Assembly (NCBI RefSeq): GCF_000313135.1
Contig: NW_004457727.1
Span: forward strand, 1-12,789
Direction: 5' to 3'
Length of the DNA: 12,789 nt
Source: Acanthamoeba castellanii str. Neff
Taxonomy: Eukaryota; Discosea; Longamoebia; Acanthamoebidae
Each line of letters opens with the position of its first letter. Positions within the stretch are counted from its first letter, which is position 1. Under the pieces are notes generated by a model, which saw only the letters and a program-made list of their open reading frames with translations, had not been told where the DNA came from and ran no database searches. The translations under genes and the position numbers were made by a program. This document shows, piece after piece, positions 1-8,170 of the stretch.

Positions 1-15
1 GTCGTGGCGGTGGCA

Positions 16-1639
16 CTAGAGGTATCCCTTGCGTGAGCTCCCAGAGTACTCTGCTCGCCTGGTGCTTCGGAACGCGTCCAGGGCCTGCAGCTGCTCGTCG
101 TGGGGGACGTACAGCGACGGCCGCGCCTTCTTCGCGGGCTGCGCTCGCTGCCGACCACCACGACCGATCCCAATGTAGCCGTCTTCATTCTGGTCGGGTG
201 CGTAGTACCGGCCCCTCAGCTCCTCGATCTCCTCGATCTGATAGCCGTGTAGCGCGTAGACGGCCTCCTCCTCGGCCACGTTCCACTGGAGCGTGTCGTT
301 GACGAACGTGACTACCTTCAGCGACCCCTCCGCCGGGTGTCGACGATCGACGCCGACGTATTCTTCGTCTTCTTGTCGAGTCTTGGGCTTCTCTTGGCTT
401 GGTTCAGCCTCTTCGTCGGCGCTCCACTCGCGGTCGGCGCGCGAGCTGTCGACGGCTGCGGCTGCGGTGACTTCCCACAGGGCGGGCTTATGGGCCGCCG
501 CGGCGGCCAGGAGGACCACCGCGCGGTCGTCGTAGGCGTAGGCGTGGCTGTCGTCGTCATCGACGCCGCGCACGAGGAGCATCGACGTGTAGACAGTGAG
601 CGCGGGTCGGCCCATGAAGGCTATCCGCAGGGCCTTCAGATTGGCTCGCGTCAGCTGGCTGCACCCGTAGATCCCGAGCCGTCGCCTGTCGTGTGCCGTC
701 GTGTGCGTGTTGCGTTAGTGTGCAACGTGTGACGCACACGCACCACCGCACACCGCACACGACATAGCAAGCGTACAGATGGAGGAGGCCGCAAAGGAGG
801 GATGACTCATCGGAGGAGTCTTCGCTGCTGCCGCTGTCGCCGTCCTCGAGCTCCTCCCAGCTGTCGCGCGTCTGGGCCGGCTTGAACCGAGGCAGGAGGG
901 CGGCGATGCCCTCGTCGGTGATGTTGTCGCAGAAGGAGACGTCGAGTACGCGCAGCAGTCGCATCTGGGCGGCGACGGTCTTGAGGGCCGCGTCGTTGAT
1001 GAATGGGAGGCCCTTGAGCGAGAGGATGCGAAGGCCCTCGATGGATGATCGCCCGAACGAGGTCAGGTAGTCGAAGACGTTCTCGACTTGACTCGGGTTG
1101 AGACAGGTGAGGCTCTTGAGGGCGCTGAAATCAAACGCTTCGAATGAAGATGAAGAGGAATGGAATGGAGAGATGACGTTGGTGGATGAGAGGAATCGCT
1201 TGGCGAGGCGAAGGCGAGGAGCAGCTGATGAAGATGAAGATCCGCTACTCGATTTCGAAGAAGATGGAGGCGCAAAGCGCTTGTGGCTGAGCTCAAGGAG
1301 GAAGAGGAAGTAGCGAACCTCGCTGGGCAAGTAGTGGATGGCCTCCTGCTCGATCAGGTCCACATTGTTGCTCAGGTAGGCCACGCAAAGGACGAAGAGT
1401 GGTGCAGCAGTCTTCCTCAACGGGCTGCTGACCACCGGCGTTGTGGAAAGCTCGTAGGGTCCCTCCAGTCCATTTTCGAGACCGAACGCGAGCAGCCTCT
1501 CATCATCTCGTTGGCGGCGCCGAAGATGCTTGAACTGGACGATGCATTGGTGGCACAGGCCGGTCTGTGGCGAGATGTGAGTCAGCGCGCGGCAGTGGCC
1601 GCACGCTCCCAAGCGCTGCCTCTGTGGGGGCGAGGCCAT
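16..1639 (-). CDS. Leucine-rich-repeat protein with N-terminal double CxxC motif
   Basis: Two exons, complement(join(16..685,777..1639)), 510 residues. The intron (776 to 686, 91 nt, GTACGC...ACAG) is placed by phase: joining gives LLHLRRLGIYGCSQLT, a clean repeat of the cysteine-containing LRR type found in AMN1 and F-box/LRR proteins. The N-terminus has CGHC and CHQC (C13, C16, C29, C32), which looks like a small zinc-binding knuckle. A Ser-rich linker follows at about 125-160. LRR-like units LRILSLKG and LRVLDVSFCDNITDEGIAAL lie at about 198-250. An acidic Ser/Glu/Asp spacer (about 258-280) precedes the last repeat. The C-terminal third is acidic then basic and unrecognised. Such LRR proteins usually bind protein partners, often in ubiquitin ligases; a segment near LPSEVRYFLFLLEL faintly resembles an F-box but I do not claim one. 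The frame is open upstream to an ATG at 1852, so the start could be there; the ATG at 1639 is chosen because the CxxC module follows at once and the upstream residues look like translated leader. Confidence 0.72.
738..752 (-). repeat. 15-base word shared between introns, copy 1
   Basis: On the minus strand this reads TGTGCGGTGGTGCGT, within the single intron of the LRR gene (776 to 686) and in the sense orientation. The same word occurs in introns of two other genes at 3186-3200 and 5251-5265. Confidence 0.8.
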
Positions 1640-2108
1640 GATGGCGGCAAACAAAACAGGGACAGACCCGAGCGGCCCGACGCCGTCTATTTCAGCTGAA
1701 GTAGATCTCTCTTCATCTTCCTTGAACAACGTCAAACAAGGAAAAAAGAGAGAAGGGGCAACAGCACACCGCCAACGCATTTGTCGACAACGTGCTGGTG
1801 TGGTCGAGCTGCCGTAGTGGCCATCGGCGACGACCACGCTCAGGTCCCTCACTGCTGTAGTTGAGGGCTGTGCGTTGTGGGAGCAGTCGGTTGGTTGTGA
1901 TTCGTCATTTCGGTCGACGCGGCCTGTATCTGCACGTCTTCTTCTTCGGACTTTTACCTACGGCTTGCGACGCACCTCCGGCACAAGGAGCGCAAGGAGC
2001 AGAGCAACGAAGGCACCGCACGCACGGTAAGGGAGTACTGTCGTGTGCCCCATCTTGTTTTTTCATTTTCGTTCAAAAGCCCAAAACGGAACCGAAACAC
2101 GAGTCCCG
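1640..2108. promoter_or_regulatory. Divergent upstream region between LRR gene and transporter gene
   Basis: This stretch separates the two start codons and must hold the promoters and 5' leaders of both genes. I see no TATAAA-like box and no convincing additional exon. The part from 1640 to 1852 is open in frame with the LRR gene and may be its 5' leader or an N-terminal extension. Open frames on either strand between 1861 and 2108 have no recognisable protein character. Confidence 0.45.
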
Positions 2109-2690
2109 ATGGACAATCGATACGGGAGCGCAGACGTGGTGGGCACCAACCAGCGACACACAATCAAAGGTACTTCCTCTCTTCATCATTCTTCTCTTTT
2201 TTAATAATTATTTTCAATTTTTTTTAATGCGCTCTATCCAAATAATATTCGAATATTTGTTTTTTCACGTCTTCCCTATTCAATATTTATTTCTACTTCA
2301 ACCCAATTTCAATTTATTGAGTTATTTATCATTTCGTTCGTTCTTTATTGTTACTCCCTTTTAACGCCGACCGCCCGGCAGTGTCGGACTACGCGTCGAT
2401 AAACCAGGAGGCGCGGGATATTGGGTCGCGCTATGCGGGCGAGGATGGCGTGAGCTCCAACGAGCTTTTCGAAGCGGAAGACCCCAAGGCCCTCGTGCAG
2501 GCCAGGTGCGTCCCCGTACCCACCCACCCACACTCCAGCCTTTGCACACTCACACCCCACGCCACACGCGACTGACGTTGACTTATTGAATGTGCAGCTC
2601 GTTGAGGACATTCTTCAACATCACCAAGTGCTTCATCGGCGCGGCCTCCTTCGAGCTTCCCTGGGCTGTCAAGCAAGGAGGTGCCGCACA

Positions 2691-2742
<52 letters not shown>

Positions 2743-4877
2743 GACCGCACACGCACACGCACCGCATCCCTCTGGACCACTTACGCACCGCACGGTTCGC
2801 GCACTCCATTCAGGTTTGATTGGTGGCTCGGTGGGACTGGTGTTTTTGGGCATCATCTCGCAGTTCACGCTGGTCATCCTGGCCAAGTGTGGCCACCTCG
2901 CATCCAAGTCCTATCCCACCTACCCGGACATCGGTGCGCTGCCACCGCTGCCGCCGACGCCGCTCCTTCTCTGCTCCGTTTTTTCCACTACTACTTTTTA
3001 ACTCCGACCAACGTCACTTTGCTCCCAAAGGTCGTGAGGCGTTTGGCAAGACTGGAGTTATTTTGGCGTGGACGGGCATCATTGCGTCGACGATCGGAGG
3101 TAAGCAAGTCTAGACCACTACTACTACTTGAACAACTCATGCGTTGTGTGTGTATTGTATGCGTGTGCGGTGGTGCCGTGGTGCGTGTGCGGTGGTGCGT
3201 GTGACTAACATTGAAAACATTCTCTGTGCAGCATGTGGAAGCTATCTGATCTTCATCGGTTCGTCCATACAAAAGCTGCTTGGTGGCTACACCGCCGTGT
3301 TCGAATACAGGTACCTGATATTCGCTTCAATTTCTTCTTTATTATTCTTTACTCATTTATATTAAAATTTAATATTATTCCATTATTTTATTATATTAAA
3401 CGAGTTTGGATATCTCTGTGCAGTGCAGTGTGTACCTTGTTTGTAATTCCGCCGGTCATCATGCTGTCGTGGCTGCGAAGCTACAAGGTCCTCGCCCCCA
3501 CCTCTATCCTCGGTACTTCCACTCCCGCATGCCCCTCTCGGTCACCACACTTTACAACGCTGACGCGCGTGCGCGTGTCTATGCGTGCGGTGGTTCGCGT
3601 GTCGTGTCGGTCACAACGTGGTGTGTGCTGGCTTGTCTTTCCAGGAATTTGTGCACTCTTGTTCTCGTTGGTGGCGACGTGGATCGATATCGGAATGTAC
3701 CACGAGGCCAAGTCCTTCAATGATTACCCCGCCGTTCAGATCACGTACGACCTTTGCATTATTATGACACGACACGACCAACAACACGCGCACTCACGAA
3801 AACATGTGACTTGCCTCAACGTTGTGTGATCCTATGACAGGTCCTACCCGCTCTTCCTGGGCAATGCCGCGTTTCTGTATCTCATCCACTCTGTTGTGCT
3901 GCCCACCGAGCAGTCCATGGTACGTACCTAAGCCATGACTTTCGCTTCGCTTTCAATTATTGTGGTGGGGCGGCTGTGCGTGTTGTGCTGAAGTGCGTCG
4001 TGCGTGCACTGCACGGTACACAGGCGAACAAGTCCAGGTTCCCGGTGGTGGTCGGAACGAGCATTGTCTTCGTGACCATCCTCAACGTCGCCTTCGCCGT
4101 CACCGCCTACCTCTTCTACGGCGAAGACACCAAACAGAACGTTCGTTAACACACTAACACGACACACACACGACACACACACGACACACACACGACACAC
4201 ACACGACACACACCGCACACCCTGACAGTGAGTCTCACGCTGGCGCGGCCACACGCAGGTGATCGACAACCTGCATCCGGGAGTGATGGAGATCCTGGTG
4301 CGCATCTTCCTGTCGCTCGACCTTCTGTTCACGGCCGCGCTCTTCCTCTTCCCGACCTCCGAGATCCTCGAGTTCGCGCTGCTCGACCGCACGCTCTTCG
4401 GCAAGTCGCGCAACGTCGAGATGCAGCGCAACCTGCTCCGGTTCATCATGGTCATGGTGACAGCGGCCGTGGCGCTCGCGATCCCCTTCTTCTCGGTCAT
4501 GACGGGCCTCACGGGCGTGTTCGGGAGCAACCTGCTGGGCTTCCTGCTTCCGCCCTCGATCTACATCAAGCTCAAGTACAGCAAGGGCCACTGGGGCAAG
4601 ATCAAGCTGGGCAAGCTGATGCGCTTCAAGAAGAAGACCTGGGGCCTCCTGGCTGAGCTCGTCATCTGCTCCCTCATCTTCCTCTTCGGCATTGCCATGC
4701 TCGTGCTCGGCATCCAGGCACGTCTCCATTCTTCGCTTTTCGCTATCGCTTTCATTTTTCTTTTTCGCTTTTCGTTCTTTTCCGTATTGTGCCACTTATT
4801 TATTGCGCGTGACTTTACAGGCGTTCGTGCGTGAGATCATTGACAAGTACACCAGCGGTACCCTGCTCGACGATTGA
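2109..4877 (+). CDS. AAAP-family amino acid transporter
   Basis: Multi-pass membrane permease of the amino acid/auxin permease (Aa_trans, SLC32/36/38-like) family, expected to move amino acids with protons or sodium across the plasma or an endosomal membrane; the substrate cannot be read. Exons: 2109-2169, 2382-2505, 2598-2680, 2814-2933, 3031-3099, 3232-3310, 3424-3512, 3645-3744, 3841-3919, 4024-4140, 4259-4717, 4821-4877; all phases agree and give 478 residues, normal for the family. A soluble N-tail of about 60 residues is followed by about eleven hydrophobic helices. Family hallmarks: FNITKCFIGAASFELPWAVK (TM1), GLIGG, TYPDIGREAFGKTG, and VLPTEQSM in the sixth helix. The tail after the last helix ends GTLLDD. 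Intron 10 has an atypical GTTCGT donor and intron 11 a GC donor. Without that last splice the frame would run through the intron and stop near 4834, losing the C-terminal tail. The start is the first in-frame ATG joining in phase to exon 2; a farther upstream exon cannot be excluded. Confidence 0.9.
2689..2742 (+). repeat. ACGC tetranucleotide microsatellite in transporter intron 3
   Basis: About thirteen uninterrupted ACGC units fill the centre of intron 3 (2681-2813). It is alternating purine-pyrimidine sequence on both strands. Open frames reading Thr-His-Ala-Arg repeats here are artefacts of the array. Confidence 0.95.
3186..3200 (+). repeat. 15-base word shared between introns, copy 2
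   Basis: TGTGCGGTGGTGCGT lies inside transporter intron 5 (3100-3231), sense orientation, preceded by a near-copy at about 3163-3178. A good branch-point-like CTAAC follows at 3205-3209, about 25 bases before the acceptor. Confidence 0.8.
4161..4213 (+). repeat. 11-base GAC(AC)4 tandem array in transporter intron 10
   Basis: Nearly five tandem copies of GACACACACAC occupy the middle of intron 10 (4141-4258). The unit is 11 bases: GAC followed by four AC. It belongs to the same unit series as the arrays in introns of three other genes. Confidence 0.9.
4718..4820 (+). other. Probable GC-AG intron (transporter intron 11)
   Basis: The 5' site reads CAG|GCACGT and the 3' site TTTACAG|GCG after a pyrimidine-rich stretch. 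Removing it in phase 0 joins LGIQ to AFVREIIDKYTSG and reaches a TGA at 4875. No GT in the neighbourhood restores this frame. GCACGT is the common local donor GTACGT with T to C at +2. Confidence 0.7.
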
Positions 4878-4950
4878 TGTGGGTGTTCGACTATGGTGTT
4901 TGTTTTTTTCCTGCTCAACGACAGAATCGCTACCAGCGCGAACTCTCACA

Positions 4951-4961
4951 TTTATTTTATT
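4951..4961 (-). terminator. Polyadenylation signal of the membrane glycoprotein gene
   Basis: Two overlapping AATAAA hexamers on the minus strand (4961-4956 and 4956-4951) lie about 40-50 bases past the stop codon at 5001, the expected distance. Confidence 0.65.
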
Positions 4962-5000
4962 CATTTATGAGTGTACATTTTGATTTTCTTCTGAAATGGC

Positions 5001-7517
5001 TCAGAGGACCCGTCCGTCGAATTCGTCGGCGGCGTCGAGCTGCACGACGAGCTCCTCGTTGACGGGTCCGCCGCTCGCTCGCCTCCGATAAATCACGTAG
5101 ACCGCCACGAGAGCGGCCAGCACGGCCAACGCCGCGCATGAGATCAGCACCGTCGTCAGCACGATCAGCACCGTGTTGTCACTCCCGCCATCGTCACTCT
5201 CCGCTTTCCCTACACGTTCGTTCGTTCGATGAGCGCGTGTGCGACGTGTGTGTGCGGTGGTGCGTACCATTGAGCAGGAGCCCGAGGTTGGGGTCGTAGT
5301 CGAGCGTGGCATTGAAGAGCGGGAAGCGGAAGACCAGTCGATCCACCAGCCCGCCCACCGCCGCGGCCAGACCCACCAGATCGCTCACGCCACCGTCGGC
5401 TGAAGAGCCCAAGAATTGGGCGAACGCGGCGGCCGTGGTCAGCACGGGCCGCTCGATGTCGGTCGGCTGGGCCGCGCCATCGATGAAGGCCACGAGCGGT
5501 ACGATGAGCTTGAGCCCCGCGCCGGGCTGGCCCCGGGCGTCGAGCAGCCGCAGCACGTACTCGTCGAGCTTCTCGTCGGCGCGATGGGTCGCGCTCTCGA
5601 GCCTGTAGGTGCCCACGCTGACGTCAGCACCGCGGGAGGAGAAGTGGCCCAGGCCGAACTCGACCAGGAGCAAGTTGTCGGGGGCGGCGAAGGGCCAGTC
5701 GCGGATCTGGATGGCCCACTCGAGCGAGTCCTTGGCGGCGGTGAACACGGCCGCGCCGGTGTCCACCTGCTCGCCGCCGCTGAACAGGGTGTACACCACC
5801 TCGAACGTCGCGTTCTTGGCGCCGTACAGCGGCAGCGTATTCGTGAAAGTTACCTCCTGCCCGAGCAGCACATGTTTGTAAGGCGCGCACACGACAACGC
5901 GCGATGGCACGCGCACACGACAACGCGCGATGGCACGCGCACACGGCGCACACGGCGGTGAGACATACGGGGCCTGAGGAAGCGACGGCATAGCCGGTCG
6001 TGGGAAAGTCGCGGCTGACGACGACGCTCGAGTTGGTGCTGTTGTTGGGACTTAGCTCCACCGCCCGCACAAAGTCAGCCGTGACCGATGTGGTGATCGT
6101 CTCTGTGCGTTGTTGGTGGTGGTGGTGTGGTTGCAGTCACAATGATTGTGTGAACACAACAAATAGCAGAAGAAAAGAAGGGAGGAGGACATACCCAGAG
6201 CAGGCTTCATGACGAAGGACGGAGAGTCGAGGGTGAAGTTGACCTTGATCGAGTCGGTGCCCACCGTTGCCGCGCTGTCGTGATCCGAACGTGGTGAGCT
6301 CAACCCACGCTCACACCCAAAAAAACAGAGATGTGTTAGCTGCGTACGACGAGGTGGGCACGATGGCTGTGAGGGTGATGTTGTCGTAGAAGCAGCTGAA
6401 GGGCGTACTGCCCGTGTCTTCCACCATCACCCCGAAGCCCTGCGCGATCGCTGCTCGCGTCCGGTGAGCGCAACTCGGTCAACTCATGCCACGAACGGGG
6501 GGGGGGAACGAAAGCGAAGGAAAGAGAGAATCGGCCGCGTGTACCGGTCTCGTTGCGTGGGAAGTTGATGAGGCAGGCGAGGGCCGGTTCGATCTCGTAG
6601 TGGGTCCAGTCACCGTTGGGCAGGCCTGTCATACTCTGGTCGCAGGTCTGAAGCCTCGGCTCCAGAGTGTCCAGCTGATGTGGGGGAAAACACTTGTCAC
6701 ACGACACGCACGACACACACGACACACACGACACACACGACACACACGACACGATACACAACACTTTCCACCCAAAGAGGCCAACAGCGTGACTGCACGC
6801 GACGTACGGGAAGGCGAGCGCAGTATTCAGTCCTGGATGCGCCCATCCACCCGTGCCGCCCGACCAGCAACTGGACGTCGTCGCCACACGTGAGGAGGGA
6901 GTCACAACGTTCACGTCACGCCACGCCACGTCACACGGGAATGGCGGCAGAAGACGACGACCAATGTACTTGAGGGTCGCTCGAGGGCGGCAGCGGAGGG
7001 AAGTACCACCCGATGTAGGTAATGCACCCGGGCGTGCCCTTGAAATCTAAGCTCACCTTGAACCTTCCCGTGGGGGTTGTGAAGAGGCCTTGGGTGAAGA
7101 GGTCGCCGCCGCCGGTGAAGGGGACGGTGTTGTTGAACGACAGCACCATGTTGGTCGGGTTGTCCGGGTCTGGTACGACCACGCCATTGGTGCGACTGTT
7201 TTTTTATCATTAAATAATAACATGAGTGTAAAGGGAGTTGTGATCAAGGAGAAAGGGGAGGGCAACAACAAGAGATCAACGCACTTGTTGAGGAAGTGGC
7301 CGATTTGCCAGTGGCTATTGGGGAACGAGGGCTGGCCCTCGAAGTCGTCGTGGAACAGAATGTCATTGGCACGCACGGCGCTGAGCGCAACTACAGACAA
7401 ATAAATAAATAAAACAATTAATAAAAAAGAGGAGGTAGTGGGTGGCAGGCACTGAGCGCAGTGCGTACCGACCACCAAAGCGAGGCCTGTGAGAAGAGGC
7501 CCCCGCGCGTGGCACAT
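5001..7517 (-). CDS. Unrecognised type I membrane glycoprotein
   Basis: Exons in transcription order: 7517-7469, 7390-7285, 7195-6970, 6870-6808, 6674-6545, 6450-6348, 6274-6195, 6102-5969, 5856-5268, 5209-5001; phases agree throughout, giving 562 residues. Exons 1 and 2 join to form a signal peptide (LLTGLALVVVALSAVRA) with mature start about NDILFHDDFEG. The ectodomain is about 480 residues, with several N-glycosylation sequons (NRT, NNT, NET, NIT, NST, NSS, NAT) and a few cysteines. DDFEG, GDWTHYEI and FSCFYDNITLTA recall secreted beta-sandwich, carbohydrate-binding-like modules in layout; this is only a resemblance. One hydrophobic helix at about 506-533 is followed by RRR and a short acidic tail ending DEFDGRVL, so the N-terminus faces outside. 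The exon 3 end is ambiguous: a donor at 6936 (GTGTGA) is also in frame and would add 11 residues. Exon 4 rests on phase alone and is the weakest. Function unknown; a surface adhesion or sugar-binding receptor is possible. Confidence 0.7.
5251..5265 (+). repeat. 15-base word shared between introns, copy 3
   Basis: TGTGCGGTGGTGCGT on the plus strand, in the last intron (5267-5210) of the minus-strand glycoprotein gene. Here it is antisense to the gene, and its end overlaps the GTACGC donor. Confidence 0.8.
5885..5945. repeat. 26-base tandem duplication in glycoprotein intron 8
   Basis: Two identical 26-base units at 5885-5910 and 5911-5936 are followed by a partial third (5937-5945). Each holds GCGCACACGACAACGCGCGA. 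They lie wholly inside the intron 5968-5857 and look like a recent tandem duplication. Confidence 0.9.
6703..6752. repeat. 9-base GAC(AC)3 tandem array in glycoprotein intron 4
   Basis: About five and a half copies of GACACACAC (the first reads GACACGCAC) on the plus strand, so the sense strand of this minus-strand gene carries GTGTGTGTC. It lies within the intron 6807-6675. Confidence 0.92.
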
Positions 7518-7626
7518 CCTGGTCTAAGCTAGTTAGGCCTTGTCTGCTATCGCGGAGTTCGTGGGACGATGTGCCCATTGACCGCCAACACTTTGTCTTT
7601 CACCAATCAGCTCTTTAGTTCCGTTT

Positions 7627-7634
7627 TATAAAAG
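7627..7634 (+). promoter_or_regulatory. TATA box candidate
   Basis: TATAAAAG, in the context TTTTATAAAAGG. On the plus strand it could start a long leader for the Costars-LIM gene. On the minus strand TATAAAAC lies about 106-113 bases before the glycoprotein ATG. The near symmetry leaves the direction open. Confidence 0.5.
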
Positions 7635-8000
7635 GAATCTCTGGCCAGATAAGAATGTTAGACATGACAGTGTATGTAATGAAAGAATTATCTTTCGTGT
7701 TTTCCACTCCGTTTGCTCGACCGTGGGCAGACAGACAACGAGTATTGCCCTGTCGGTTCTCTTCAAGTTTGACAAACGCGAACCAGTGGTGGTGGACGTC
7801 GACGAAGTATTGCTTCTCGTTGAGGGCCGTTTCCGTTGCTGTCGCGCGCCAAACCGAACTTCGCCGCACGCACAGCTCTCCATTCCAGTTTTCTGCACTC
7901 CACTTCACCGACGCACCTTCACCTCCTTCGCCTTCGCCTTCGCTGTATCGTCGCGTTCCGCTCCCCTCCGAAGAAGACGCACTAACCCACAACAACCAAG

Positions 8001-8139
8001 GTACCTACATCTTCAACAAAACCCGCCCCGTTTCGTTCTACGGTCCTCATCTCTAAGCTCTCATCTTTCATCCTCAAGGTCGGGATTGGGATTTTTGAAA
8101 TCGCGATTTATTACCAAAATCTGCGATTTTTTATAACAG
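8001..8139 (+). other. Likely 5' UTR intron of the Costars-LIM gene
   Basis: The donor CCAAG|GTACCT matches the GTAC-type donors in this window. The acceptor TTATAACAG|GCG follows a T-rich stretch and has a branch-like TAAC. It would leave a 31-base second leader segment before the ATG at 8171. Confidence 0.6.
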
Positions 8140-8170
8140 GCGATTAAAAGGGAAAAAAAAGAAAAAAAGA

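Larger units (their letters stand above)
7518..8170. promoter_or_regulatory. Divergent upstream region between glycoprotein and Costars-LIM genes
   Basis: This region separates the two start codons. It holds a near-palindromic TATA element (7627-7634) and a likely 5' UTR intron of the plus-strand gene (8001-8139). Several frames are open on both strands between 7615 and 8060, but none has recognisable domains, so I treat the stretch as promoter and leader. The last 30 bases before the ATG at 8171 are almost pure A and G. Confidence 0.55.

Noticed and set aside
2681..2819. Frames encoding Thr-His-Ala-Arg repeats
   Set aside because: They are readings of the ACGC microsatellite inside intron 3. 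The transporter frame requires this segment to be removed.
4718..4834. Transporter ending by read-through of the last intron
   Set aside because: The extra stretch is AT/pyrimidine-rich with an acceptor-like TTTACAG, and splicing gives a better hydrophilic tail. Kept only as a possible retention form.
5885..5945. CRISPR-like direct repeats
   Set aside because: The copies are adjacent with no spacers and lie in a spliceosomal intron of a eukaryotic gene.
6497..6506. Run of ten G as a possible assembly fault or G-quadruplex
   Set aside because: It lies inside glycoprotein intron 5, where on the sense strand it forms a C-rich pyrimidine tract; a single run is not enough for a quadruplex.
6937..6969. 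Longer exon 3 of the glycoprotein ending at a GTGTGA donor
   Set aside because: Also in frame and not excluded. The shorter form is preferred because its GTAC-type donor matches most of the others, although it lacks G at +5.
7615..7995. 126-codon open frame on the minus strand in the divergent intergenic region
   Set aside because: No recognisable domain, overlapping open frames exist on the other strand, and the position suits a promoter and leader. A small unknown gene cannot be fully excluded.
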